From: Dysgonomonadaceae bacterium PH5-43
GTDB lineage: Bacteria; Bacteroidota; Bacteroidia; Bacteroidales; Azobacteroidaceae
Direction: 5' to 3'
Assembly: GCA_029916745.1 (NCBI GenBank)
Contig: JARXWK010000008.1
Location: forward strand, 41,355 to 105,354
Length of the DNA: 64,000 bases
This document shows, one piece after another, positions 35,096-43,187 of this stretch. The notes below the pieces were generated by a model, which saw only the letters and a list, made by a program, of their open reading frames with translations, did no database searches and was not told the DNA's origin. A program made the translations under genes and the position numbers. Within the stretch, counting starts at the first letter, position 1, and each line of letters begins with the position of its first letter.

Positions 35096-36568
35096 ATGCT
35101 CTTTAACTCTCTCGATTTTGCAATATTTCTTCCAATAGTTTTTTTACTCTATTGGTTTGTATTTAATCGTAATCTCAAGCTACAAAACCTATTTATAGTT
35201 GTTGTAAGTTACATCTTCTATGGTTGGTGGGATTGGCGATTTTTATTATTGATGGGTTTTACAACCTTAGCAAGTTGGTTTAGCGGAGTTCTAATTATGA
35301 AAATTAGAGACAAAGTTAAAGAAGAAAAAAAGCTAAAACGCTACTCTCTATGGGTTACCGCAGGAAATATTATACTTAACTTAGGTATATTGTGCTACTA
35401 CAAATACTTTAATTTCTTTATTGAATCCTTTGTAGATGCATTTGCTTTATTTGGTAGAGAGTTAAATATACATACATTGAAAATAATTCTTCCTGTAGGT
35501 ATAAGTTTCTATACATTTCAGGCTCTAAGCTACACTATAGATGTTTATAAGAAAAAACTTGAACCAACAAAAGATGTTGTGTCTTTCTTTGCTTTCGTAA
35601 GTTTCTTTCCTCAGTTAGTGGCCGGACCTATTGAGCGTGCTATTAATCTACTTCCTCAATTTTACAAGAAACGAGTGTTTGAGTACGATAAAGCCGTTGA
35701 TGGTATGCGCCAAATTCTTTGGGGATTATTTAAGAAGATGGCAATAGCAGATAATTGCGCTATTTGCACAGACCGTATATTTGAGAATTACGAGACACTT
35801 CCTGCCAGCAGTTTGATATTAGGAGCTTTCTTTTTTTCTGTTCAGATTTATTGCGACTTCTCAGGTTATTCTGATATAGCCATAGGAACTGCTCGTTTGT
35901 TTGGAATTAATCTTATGCGCAACTTTGCCTATCCTTATTTCTCGAGAGATATAGCAGAGTTTTGGCGTCGTTGGCATATATCGCTAACTACGTGGTTTAG
36001 AGATTACATTTACATCCCATTGGGAGGCAGTAGAGTAAGCAAATCAAAAGTTATAAGAAATACCTTTATTGTTTACTTAGTTAGTGGCTTTTGGCACGGA
36101 GCTAATTGGACTTTCATAGTTTGGGGATTAGTAAATGCGATCTATTTTATACCGTTATTATTAGGCGGAAAGAATAGGAAATACCTAAACGTGGTAGCCG
36201 AAGGTAAGATTTTACCGAGTATAAAAGAAACTTGGCAGATGCTATCAACATTTGTTTTGGCAATGTTTGCATGGATATTCTTTAGAGCTGAGAGTATTGC
36301 TCAGGCTGGAGATTATATAAAGAGAATATTTGATAAATCTATGATTTCATTCCCAACAGATGGATTCTATGCAGGAGGCTTTATTCTTGTATTAGTTCCT
36401 GTATTCTTTGTAATTGAATGGATTGGAAGAGCTGATCAATTTGCTATTCAAACAATAGGGTTGAAATGGAATCGTGGGGTGCGTTGGTTATTTTATTGGC
36501 TAATATGCCTAATTGCTTTGTGGTTTGCAGCGGGAGAAGAACAACAATTTATTTACTTTCAGTTTTAG
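35096..36568 (+). CDS. MBOAT family O-acyltransferase, AlgI-like (second copy)
   Basis: A 490-residue polytopic membrane protein, the usual AlgI length. Motifs: ILPVGISFYTFQALSYTIDV (quoted in part), FWRRWHISLTTWFRDY with IPLGG, and catalytic His334 in SGFWHGANWTF. It is a paralogue of the 28469 gene. It lies 15 bp after alaS and 3 bp before an SGNH-like gene that is its likely periplasmic partner. The acceptor glycan is unknown. Confidence 0.93.
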   Translation: MLFNSLDFAIFLPIVFLLYWFVFNRNLKLQNLFIVVVSYIFYGWWDWRFLLLMGFTTLASWFSGVLIMKIRDKVKEEKKLKRYSLWVTAGNIILNLGILCYYKYFNFFIESFVDAFALFGRELNIHTLKIILPVGISFYTFQALSYTIDVYKKKLEPTKDVVSFFAFVSFFPQLVAGPIERAINLLPQFYKKRVFEYDKAVDGMRQILWGLFKKMAIADNCAICTDRIFENYETLPASSLILGAFFFSVQIYCDFSGYSDIAIGTARLFGINLMRNFAYPYFSRDIAEFWRRWHISLTTWFRDYIYIPLGGSRVSKSKVIRNTFIVYLVSGFWHGANWTFIVWGLVNAIYFIPLLLGGKNRKYLNVVAEGKILPSIKETWQMLSTFVLAMFAWIFFRAESIAQAGDYIKRIFDKSMISFPTDGFYAGGFILVLVPVFFVIEWIGRADQFAIQTIGLKWNRGVRWLFYWLICLIALWFAAGEEQQFIYFQF

Positions 36569-36571
36569 ATT

Positions 36572-37483
36572 ATGAAAAAGTTTATCAAAAACATAGCACT
36601 CTTTATTACTATCATTATACTTTCTCTCTTATTATTAGAGATTGCTTTAATAAATATTCCCAATGTTTATTCATGTAAAAAAGATTTTTTAGACTCTAAT
36701 TCAAGTGAAATAGAAACACTAATTTTAGGCAATTCTCATTCTTACTTCGGATTAAATCCTATTTATTTTTCAAATAAAACCTTCAATGCGGCAAATGTCT
36801 CTCAAGACTTAGTATGCGATTTTGACATATACAAAAAATATTCAGATAAATTAAACCATCTCAAAACAATTATAATTCCAATATCTTACTTTTCTCTGTG
36901 GCACAACTTAGAAAAAAGCGAAGAAGATTGGCGACTAAAAAATTACTCTATATACTTTGATATAAAAAAAGACTTCTCTTTTAGACATAACTTTGAAATA
37001 TCTAATAGTAAAGACATTATATCCCAAAAATTATCTTATTACACAAATAACAACCATAAAGTAACATGCTCAAAATTAGGTTGGGGAAATACTTACATTT
37101 CAACAAACTTAGAAGATTCAGGGATAGCCAGAGCATCCGCTCACACTAAAGACAGTTTATTTTCAGTTGAAAATAAAACTCTTTTTGAAAAGAATATTTG
37201 CATATTAACACAAATAATAAATTTGAATCCTAATATTAATATTGTTTTTTTTATTCCTCCTGCATACGAAACTTACAGAGTCAATATACGACAGGAACAA
37301 TTAGCATTGACTATAAAAACAATGACAGAATTAATTGATAAACACAGGAATTGTAGTTTTTATAATTTTTTCAACGAATCGTCATTTGTTGAAACAGATT
37401 ATTATGACGCTGACCACCTAAATGAATTAGGTGCTAAAAAACTATCGTTAATTATAGAATCAAAAATAAAAACAGAACTATAA
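36572..37483 (+). CDS. SGNH-like (AlgJ/DltD-type) membrane-anchored protein
   Basis: A 303-residue protein with one N-terminal helix (ALFITIIILSLLLLEIALI). ETLILGNSHSYFGLNP contains the block I Ser and DADHLNELGAKKL the DxxH block V, so an SGNH-type active site is likely. The middle is divergent. By position it is the partner of the upstream MBOAT. Its composition is markedly richer in Asn, Lys and Ile than its neighbours and the DNA is more AT-rich, which may mean faster evolution or transfer. It converges on recG with a 20-bp gap and no visible terminator. Confidence 0.72.
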   Translation: MKKFIKNIALFITIIILSLLLLEIALINIPNVYSCKKDFLDSNSSEIETLILGNSHSYFGLNPIYFSNKTFNAANVSQDLVCDFDIYKKYSDKLNHLKTIIIPISYFSLWHNLEKSEEDWRLKNYSIYFDIKKDFSFRHNFEISNSKDIISQKLSYYTNNNHKVTCSKLGWGNTYISTNLEDSGIARASAHTKDSLFSVENKTLFEKNICILTQIINLNPNINIVFFIPPAYETYRVNIRQEQLALTIKTMTELIDKHRNCSFYNFFNESSFVETDYYDADHLNELGAKKLSLIIESKIKTEL

Positions 37484-37503
37484 CATCAATTTATATCTTC
37501 TTT

Positions 37504-39600
37504 TCAACTTATCATAAACCAGCCCGATTGCTGTTGTTTCTTTAATTTATAAAGTTGTTGTTTAAGTATCTTATTGCTATATCGTTCAAGCATAGGATCG
37601 TCATCTAATATCTCGCGAGCCAAATCACGAGCATAAGTTAGTATTTGACCATCTTGTGTTATGTTTGCTATTTTAAGATTAAAAGCAATTCCACTTTGTT
37701 GTGTCCCATCAATATCTCCAGGACCTCGAAGCTTTAAGTCTTCTTCGGCAATAATAAAACCATCGTTTGTCTCAGTCATAATAGCGATACGCTTGCGAGT
37801 GTTTTCTGATAATTCGTATTTTGTTATTAATATACAGAATGACTGGTCTGCGCCTCGCCCTACTCTACCTCTTAATTGATGAAGTTGCGAAAGACCGAAT
37901 CGCTCAGCATTCTCTATAATCATAACGGAAGCATTTGGCACATTTACTCCCACTTCTATAACCGTAGTAGCAACCATTATTTGAGTTTCTCCCGATACAA
38001 ACCTTTGCATTTCAGCTTCTTTTTCAGCAGGTTTCATCTTACCGTGAACCATAGAAATTTTGTATTCAGGAAATATTTCTTTGATATTTTCAAAACCTTC
38101 AGTAAGATTTTTCAAATCTATCTTTTCACTTTCTTCTATTAACGGATAAACGATATATACTTGTCTGCCTGCTTGGATTTGTTTTCGCACCGAATCATAA
38201 ATCCCCATTCTTTTCTTATCATAATAATGAATTGTTTTAACAGGTTTTCTACCTGGTGGCAGTTCATCAATAACAGACACATCAAGATCGCCATATACAG
38301 TCATTGCCAAAGTTCGAGGTATTGGAGTTGCCGTCATCACTAATACGTGAGGCGGAGTAGAGTTTTTTGTCCACAATTTGGCACGCTGAGCCACTCCAAA
38401 TCTATGCTGTTCGTCAACAACTATCATTCCTAAATTACCAAAATCGACAGTATCTTCAATCAAGGCATGAGTTCCAATAGTAATCTTAACTTCTCCGCTC
38501 TTTATTTTTGGGAGAATTTTTTCACGCTCTTTCTTCTTTGTAGAACCAGTAAGCAACACCACCTCAACATCCAATCCCTTTACTAATTCGGAAATAGTTT
38601 CGTAGTGTTGAGTTGCAAGTATTTCAGTAGGAGCCATTATTGCTCCTTGAAAACCATTATCAATAGCGATAAGAATAGAGAGCAAAGCCACTAAAGTTTT
38701 ACCACTACCTACATCTCCCTGAAGCAAACGATTCATTTGTCTACCAGTATTAGTGTCGTATCGGATTTCTCTAACTACTCTTTTTTGCGCATTGGTGAGT
38801 TCAAAAGGGAGATAATCGTGATAAAATCTATTAAAGTAATCTCCAACTTTAGAGAATATATGTCCACCAATACGTTTTTCTCTATATTTAGTTACTTGTA
38901 AGATATTTAATTGTAGATAGAAAAGTTCTTCAAACTTTAATCTGTACTGAGCCTTTCGCAATAGCTCGGGAGATTTCGGAAAATGTATATTGCGTATTGC
39001 CTCGTCTAAACTAATAACTTGTGCTTTAGAGATTACATTATTATTAAGAGTTTCTTCTATTGGAGATTTTAACTGTCTTAATATTTGCTTTATTATTTTT
39101 TGTATGGCACGCGAATGAAGAAATGCATTCTTCATCTTCTCGGAAGTATTATACTGTCCTTGCACTCCTACCTCTCCTTCGTAGAACTTATTTTCTTCTT
39201 CGAGTTCAGGGTGAGCTATATTTATACTATGATTAAACACAGTAGGTTTACCAAAAAGAACATACTCAGTATTAACCTTATATAAATTAGGTATCTGTTT
39301 TATCATCTTAAACCATACCAGCTCTATACTACCCGTACCATCATAAAAGAGAGCAGTTATACGACGAGAACGACCCTCTCCTAATGTTTCAAAATGATGA
39401 ATACGACCTTTAAGTTGAATATAAGGCATATTCCCATCAATTTCTCTAATTTTGAATATCTTACTTCGGTCGATATATTTATAAGGAAAGTAATATAACA
39501 TATCTTCCCACGAGTGCACATCAATCTCGTTACGGAGAACCTCAGCCTTTTTGGGTCCGACTCCCGGCAGATACATTATATTTTGTTCGCTCAATACCAT
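37504..39600 (-). CDS. recG: ATP-dependent DNA helicase RecG
   Basis: A 698-residue superfamily 2 helicase that remodels stalled forks and branched DNA. An N-terminal wedge/OB domain (LPGVGPKKAEVL, then the OB region to about 150) precedes the motor: Walker A GDVGSGKT, DEQHRFG (DEXH box), TATPIPRTL, VIEVGVNVPNA and QLRGRVGRG (motif VI). Length is normal. It lies 12 bp after xseB. Confidence 0.97.
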   Translation of the reverse strand: MVLSEQNIMYLPGVGPKKAEVLRNEIDVHSWEDMLYYFPYKYIDRSKIFKIREIDGNMPYIQLKGRIHHFETLGEGRSRRITALFYDGTGSIELVWFKMIKQIPNLYKVNTEYVLFGKPTVFNHSINIAHPELEEENKFYEGEVGVQGQYNTSEKMKNAFLHSRAIQKIIKQILRQLKSPIEETLNNNVISKAQVISLDEAIRNIHFPKSPELLRKAQYRLKFEELFYLQLNILQVTKYREKRIGGHIFSKVGDYFNRFYHDYLPFELTNAQKRVVREIRYDTNTGRQMNRLLQGDVGSGKTLVALLSILIAIDNGFQGAIMAPTEILATQHYETISELVKGLDVEVVLLTGSTKKKEREKILPKIKSGEVKITIGTHALIEDTVDFGNLGMIVVDEQHRFGVAQRAKLWTKNSTPPHVLVMTATPIPRTLAMTVYGDLDVSVIDELPPGRKPVKTIHYYDKKRMGIYDSVRKQIQAGRQVYIVYPLIEESEKIDLKNLTEGFENIKEIFPEYKISMVHGKMKPAEKEAEMQRFVSGETQIMVATTVIEVGVNVPNASVMIIENAERFGLSQLHQLRGRVGRGADQSFCILITKYELSENTRKRIAIMTETNDGFIIAEEDLKLRGPGDIDGTQQSGIAFNLKIANITQDGQILTYARDLAREILDDDPMLERYSNKILKQQLYKLKKQQQSGWFMIS

Positions 39601-39612
39601 TTAAGCCTTCTT

Positions 39613-39816
39613 TTACCCTTGTTGAAGTTCGTCTAATACCTTTTTAATATTGTTGTCGATAACAAATAACTCGTCTTTACATATCTTTAATAAGCGGGTA
39701 CCCTCTTCCAATAAAGAGTTTAACTGATCAACATCAACTTCGTTTCTCTCTATTAAAGACTGAATTTCTTGCAAACGTTTTAATGCGTCTGTGTATGATA
39801 AATCTTTTTTATTCAT
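39613..39816 (-). CDS. xseB: Exodeoxyribonuclease VII small subunit
   Basis: A 67-residue helical protein. SYTDALKRLQEIQSLIERNEVDVDQL (quoted in part) is the XseB pattern of a helix pair with a regular hydrophobic face. XseB binds XseA to form the single-strand nuclease ExoVII. xseA is not in this window; in many Bacteroidales the two are adjacent, so it may be elsewhere. It is first in the unit with recG. The -7 element TAAATTTG lies at 39839-39846. Confidence 0.9.
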   Translation of the reverse strand: MNKKDLSYTDALKRLQEIQSLIERNEVDVDQLNSLLEEGTRLLKICKDELFVIDNNIKKVLDELQQG

Positions 39817-39838
39817 TACTCTTTGATTGTTTGTTGTG

Positions 39839-39846
39839 CAAATTTA
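39839..39846 (-). promoter_or_regulatory. -7 element (TAAATTTG) of xseB-recG
   Basis: Minus-strand TAAATTTG, 22 bp before the xseB ATG at 39816. Confidence 0.55.
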
Positions 39847-39885
39847 AGAATTATTCTTATTTAACGGATTAATATTGTATCAACA

Positions 39886-39918
39886 TTTGTAGAATATTAA
39901 TAGAAAATTGTACCTTTG
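39886..39918 (+). promoter_or_regulatory. Promoter of the Fur-family gene (TTTG-N21-TACCTTTG)
   Basis: TTTG at 39886-39889 and TACCTTTG at 39911-39918; the ATG follows 25 bp later. Confidence 0.65.
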
Positions 39919-39943
39919 CTAACTGATGCACTAAAGTATCTGA

Positions 39944-40420
39944 ATGGATAAAGATAATAAAATAAGAGAAATAGTAAAGCAGAAGTTTACAGATTACCTA
40001 ACTCTTCACAATTGTAGGAAAACCCCTGAACGCTATGCTATATTAGACTTGATATACACAGAGTCTAAGCATTTTGATATGGAAACCCTCTACGATGCAA
40101 TGACAGAAAAGAATTTCAGAGTTAGTAGAGCTACACTTTACAACACTATGCAACTCTTATTAAAATGCAACCTCGTGCTTAAACATCAGTTTGGGCAAAA
40201 TCTTTCATTCTACGAAAGAGCTTACAACAACGATTTCCACCACCATCTTATATGTACAAACTGCTATAAAGTTCAGGAATATAAAGACGCTGAACTTAAA
40301 ACTATTATACAAAATAAAAAGATAAGAGGATTTGTGCCAAGTAGATATAGTTTATACATACACGGGCTATGCAGTAAATGCGCAAAAGAGTTAAAACAAA
40401 AAAGAGTAATAAACAAATAA
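39944..40420 (+). CDS. Fur-family metal-responsive transcriptional repressor
   Basis: A 158-residue protein with a winged helix (about residues 15-85; RKTPERYAILDLIY and FRVSRATLYNTMQLL) and a metal-binding dimerisation domain. HHHLICTNCYK and CSKC give the His cluster and the two Cys pairs of the structural zinc site. Fur, Zur and PerR subtypes cannot be separated by eye. It lies 10 bp before purA and probably shares its transcript. Confidence 0.92.
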   Translation: MDKDNKIREIVKQKFTDYLTLHNCRKTPERYAILDLIYTESKHFDMETLYDAMTEKNFRVSRATLYNTMQLLLKCNLVLKHQFGQNLSFYERAYNNDFHHHLICTNCYKVQEYKDAELKTIIQNKKIRGFVPSRYSLYIHGLCSKCAKELKQKRVINK

Positions 40421-40430
40421 ACATATAATA

Positions 40431-41699
40431 ATGAAAGTTGACGTATTATTAGGTCTTCAATGGGGAGACGAAGGAAAAGGGAAAATAGTAGATGTATTAA
40501 CTCCTAACTACGACATAGTTTCAAGATTTCAAGGAGGGCCTAACGCTGGCCATACATTAGAGTTTGAAGGACAAAAGTATGTGCTACGCTCTATACCTTC
40601 AGGTATTTTTCAAGGAGGTAAAATTAATATAATAGGTAATGGTGTTGTGTTAGACCCTGCTCTATTCAAAGATGAAGTTGAAGCTTTAGAACGTTCAGGA
40701 CACGACCTTACTAAAAGATTATATATTTCTAAAAAAACTCATCTAATACTTCCTACTCACCGTTTATTAGACGCTGCCTACGAAGCTCAAAAAGGATCCG
40801 ACAAAATAGGAACAACAGGAAAAGGTATAGGTCCTGCTTATACAGATAAAGTAAGTCGCAATGGCTTAAGAGTTGGAGATATAGAATATAACTTCGAAGA
40901 AAAGTATAAAAAAGCTATTGCTCGCCACGAACAACTATTACGCGATATGAACTTCGAGTACGACTTAGCACCCTTGGAAGCTTCTTTCTTCGAAGGCTTA
41001 AAATCTATCCAAAGATTTAAGTTAATCGACAGCGACCACTTAATCAATAAAGAACTTAAATCTGGCAAGAAAGTTCTTGCAGAAGGTGCTCAAGGTACTA
41101 TGCTCGATGTTGACTTCGGGTCATATCCTTTCGTCACATCTTCAAATACTATATGCGCGGGCTCTTGCACTGGATTAGGAATAGCTCCTTCTAAGATAGG
41201 AGAAGTATATGGAATATTCAAAGCTTATTGTACTCGCGTTGGTAGCGGTCCGTTCCCTACTGAATTGTTCGACGAGGTAGGTCAACAGATGAGAGACTTC
41301 GGTCACGAATATGGCTCTGTAACAGGTCGCCCACGTCGTTGTGGTTGGATAGATTTAGTAGCTCTTCGTTATGCTATAATGATTAATGGTGTTACTCAAC
41401 TTATTATGATGAAAAGCGATGTGCTTGACACCTTCGACACTATTAAAGCTTGTGTTGCTTACGACATAAATGGAAAAGAAACAGAAGACTTCCCATTCGA
41501 GATAAACGACAATGCTAAGCCTGTGTATGTAGAACTTGAAGGCTGGAAAACAGATATGACAAAAATGCAGTCGGAAAACGAATTTCCTGAAGAATTTAAT
41601 GCTTATCTTGCATTCTTAGAAGAACAATTAGGCGTAGACATTAGAATTGTATCTGTAGGACCAGACAGAGAGCAAACAATCATTAGAGATTCTGAATAA
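40431..41699 (+). CDS. purA: Adenylosuccinate synthetase
   Basis: A 422-residue enzyme joining IMP and aspartate with GTP in AMP synthesis. The N-terminal QWGDEGKGKIVD loop holds the catalytic Asp and P-loop, GGPNAGHT supplies the catalytic His, GTTGKGIGPAYTDK and GRPRRCGWID are further family blocks, and KSDVLDTFDTIK is the guanine-binding region. Full length. It follows the Fur-family gene in an operon. Confidence 0.98.
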   Translation: MKVDVLLGLQWGDEGKGKIVDVLTPNYDIVSRFQGGPNAGHTLEFEGQKYVLRSIPSGIFQGGKINIIGNGVVLDPALFKDEVEALERSGHDLTKRLYISKKTHLILPTHRLLDAAYEAQKGSDKIGTTGKGIGPAYTDKVSRNGLRVGDIEYNFEEKYKKAIARHEQLLRDMNFEYDLAPLEASFFEGLKSIQRFKLIDSDHLINKELKSGKKVLAEGAQGTMLDVDFGSYPFVTSSNTICAGSCTGLGIAPSKIGEVYGIFKAYCTRVGSGPFPTELFDEVGQQMRDFGHEYGSVTGRPRRCGWIDLVALRYAIMINGVTQLIMMKSDVLDTFDTIKACVAYDINGKETEDFPFEINDNAKPVYVELEGWKTDMTKMQSENEFPEEFNAYLAFLEEQLGVDIRIVSVGPDREQTIIRDSE

Positions 41700-41750
41700 A
41701 CATAAAAAAACTAACTCTTTGGCAAAGTATTTGAACCACTTACAAGTAAA

Positions 41751-41793
41751 CTCGTTATATTGAGTAAGAAAACACACTTACTCGATATACGAG
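41751..41793 (+). promoter_or_regulatory. Long imperfect hairpin in the zinc-peptidase upstream region
   Basis: The left arm (41751-41768, CTCGTTATATTGAGTAAG) pairs with the right arm (41777-41793, CTTACTCGATATACGAG) with one bulge and one wobble, around loop AAAACACA. No T-run follows, so it is not a classic terminator. It lies 31 bp before the ATG at 41825. Confidence 0.5.
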
Positions 41794-41824
41794 ACGATTA
41801 TTAACAAATTAAAAAATTAAAGAA

Positions 41825-42538
41825 ATGACAATTTATTGGATTTTATTTATTGGAATTGCCTTAGCAAGTTGGTTAGTTTCTAATAACCTACAGAGAAAAG
41901 AAAAGAAATATTCGCAAATTCCTTTAGGGAATGGTATGACTGGCAAAGATGTTGCATTAAAAATGCTTCAAGACAACGGACTTAACGATGTAAAAGTTAC
42001 CGTAACAGGAGGTTTTCTTACCGACAACTACAATCCGACAAACAAAACTATAAGCCTAAGCGAAGGAGTATATTCGGGTGATAATGTTTTTGCCGCAGCA
42101 GTTGCCGCACACGAAACAGGACACGCAATACAACACGCTAAAGCTTATGCTCCATTAAAGATGCGCTCAGCATTAGTTCCTATCGTTAGTTTTTCTTCTC
42201 GCTGGGTAACTTGGATATTACTTGCTGGTATGCTTATGACAGGCTATGGTTACAGTGAAACAGGCTCAACCTCAGGCATAGGTTCTACAATATTACTTGT
42301 AGGAATATGTTTATTTGCAATGACAACAATGTTTAGTTTTATAACTCTTCCAGTTGAAATAAATGCAAGTTCGAGAGCTTTAACTTGGCTTAATAGAGCT
42401 GGCATAACTACTTCTAGAAATCATACAGCAGCAGAAGGAGCTCTAAAAGCAGCAGCTTATACTTATGTTGTTGCAGCTCTTAGTTCTTTAGCTACTTTAA
42501 TCTATTATATAATTGTATTCTTGGGAAGAAGAGACTAA
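41825..42538 (+). CDS. Zinc metallopeptidase, YugP-like (Zn_peptidase_2)
   Basis: A 237-residue membrane protein. The zinc site is HETGH (His96, Glu97, His100) in AAHETGHAIQHA. Helices lie at residues 2-18, about 120-135, 150-170 and 210-230. The family is membrane-bound and its substrates are poorly known. It sits between purA and the nuclease gene; a strong leader hairpin lies upstream. Confidence 0.9.
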   Translation: MTIYWILFIGIALASWLVSNNLQRKEKKYSQIPLGNGMTGKDVALKMLQDNGLNDVKVTVTGGFLTDNYNPTNKTISLSEGVYSGDNVFAAAVAAHETGHAIQHAKAYAPLKMRSALVPIVSFSSRWVTWILLAGMLMTGYGYSETGSTSGIGSTILLVGICLFAMTTMFSFITLPVEINASSRALTWLNRAGITTSRNHTAAEGALKAAAYTYVVAALSSLATLIYYIIVFLGRRD

Positions 42539-42566
42539 GTAAAATCAAAAACTTATTAACGTATAA

Positions 42567-43145
42567 ATGGGAAACCTTGTTGAATTAAAATTATTAGGAA
42601 TAACTTTCAGTCAACTGCAAGCTGGAGCTTATGCTCTCATATTAATAGAAAAAGAGGGCAAACGCCGTATGCCTGTAATTATAGGAACTCCAGAAGCTCA
42701 GTCGATAGCTATCTTTTTAGAAAACTTAAATCCTCCACGTCCATTAACTCACGATTTATTTACCACATTTATGAATGTAATGGATGTTGAACTTAAAGAA
42801 GTAATTATCAATAAGTATTCTGATGGAGTGTTTTACTCCGAGCTTGTAATTTCTAATGGGGAAAAACTTTTTTATTTAGATGCACGAACTTCTGATGCCA
42901 TAGCTTTGGCTATACGAAGTAATGCTAGAATATACACAAATGAAGAAGTTTTAGAAGAAACTGGCATATCAACATTAAACGACGATGATGTTTTTGACAA
43001 TTTAGAAACTACAAACGACGATGTATATATAGAAGACAACTCGGTAGAGGAACTACAAAAATCGTTAGACGAGGCTCTCGCCAACGAAAACTACGAAAAA
43101 GCGTCTTTCTTAAGAGACCTAATTAATAAAAAAAGCAGCCAATAA
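42567..43145 (+). CDS. Bifunctional nuclease (BFN/DUF151) with UVR motif
   Basis: A 192-residue protein. The BFN domain covers residues 1-140 (VIIGTPEAQSIA, DARTSDAIALAIR), and the C-terminus (VEELQKSLDEALANENYEKA, then SFLRD) is a UvrB/UvrC-type UVR helical hairpin. Bacteroidales homologues keep this two-domain layout. DNase/RNase activity is known for plant and archaeal relatives; the bacterial role is unclear. The stop codon lies inside the following terminator stem-loop. Confidence 0.9.
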   Translation: MGNLVELKLLGITFSQLQAGAYALILIEKEGKRRMPVIIGTPEAQSIAIFLENLNPPRPLTHDLFTTFMNVMDVELKEVIINKYSDGVFYSELVISNGEKLFYLDARTSDAIALAIRSNARIYTNEEVLEETGISTLNDDDVFDNLETTNDDVYIEDNSVEELQKSLDEALANENYEKASFLRDLINKKSSQ

Positions 43146-43157
43146 GCTGCTTTTTTT
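43128..43157. terminator. Bidirectional terminator between the nuclease and polysaccharide genes
   Basis: A-run, GCAGC-CAATAA-GCTGC, T-run. It works in both directions for two converging genes. The loop contains the nuclease stop codon TAA (43143-43145). Confidence 0.85.
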
Positions 43158-43187
43158 ATTAATTAACCCTAACCCAATTACCTTAGC

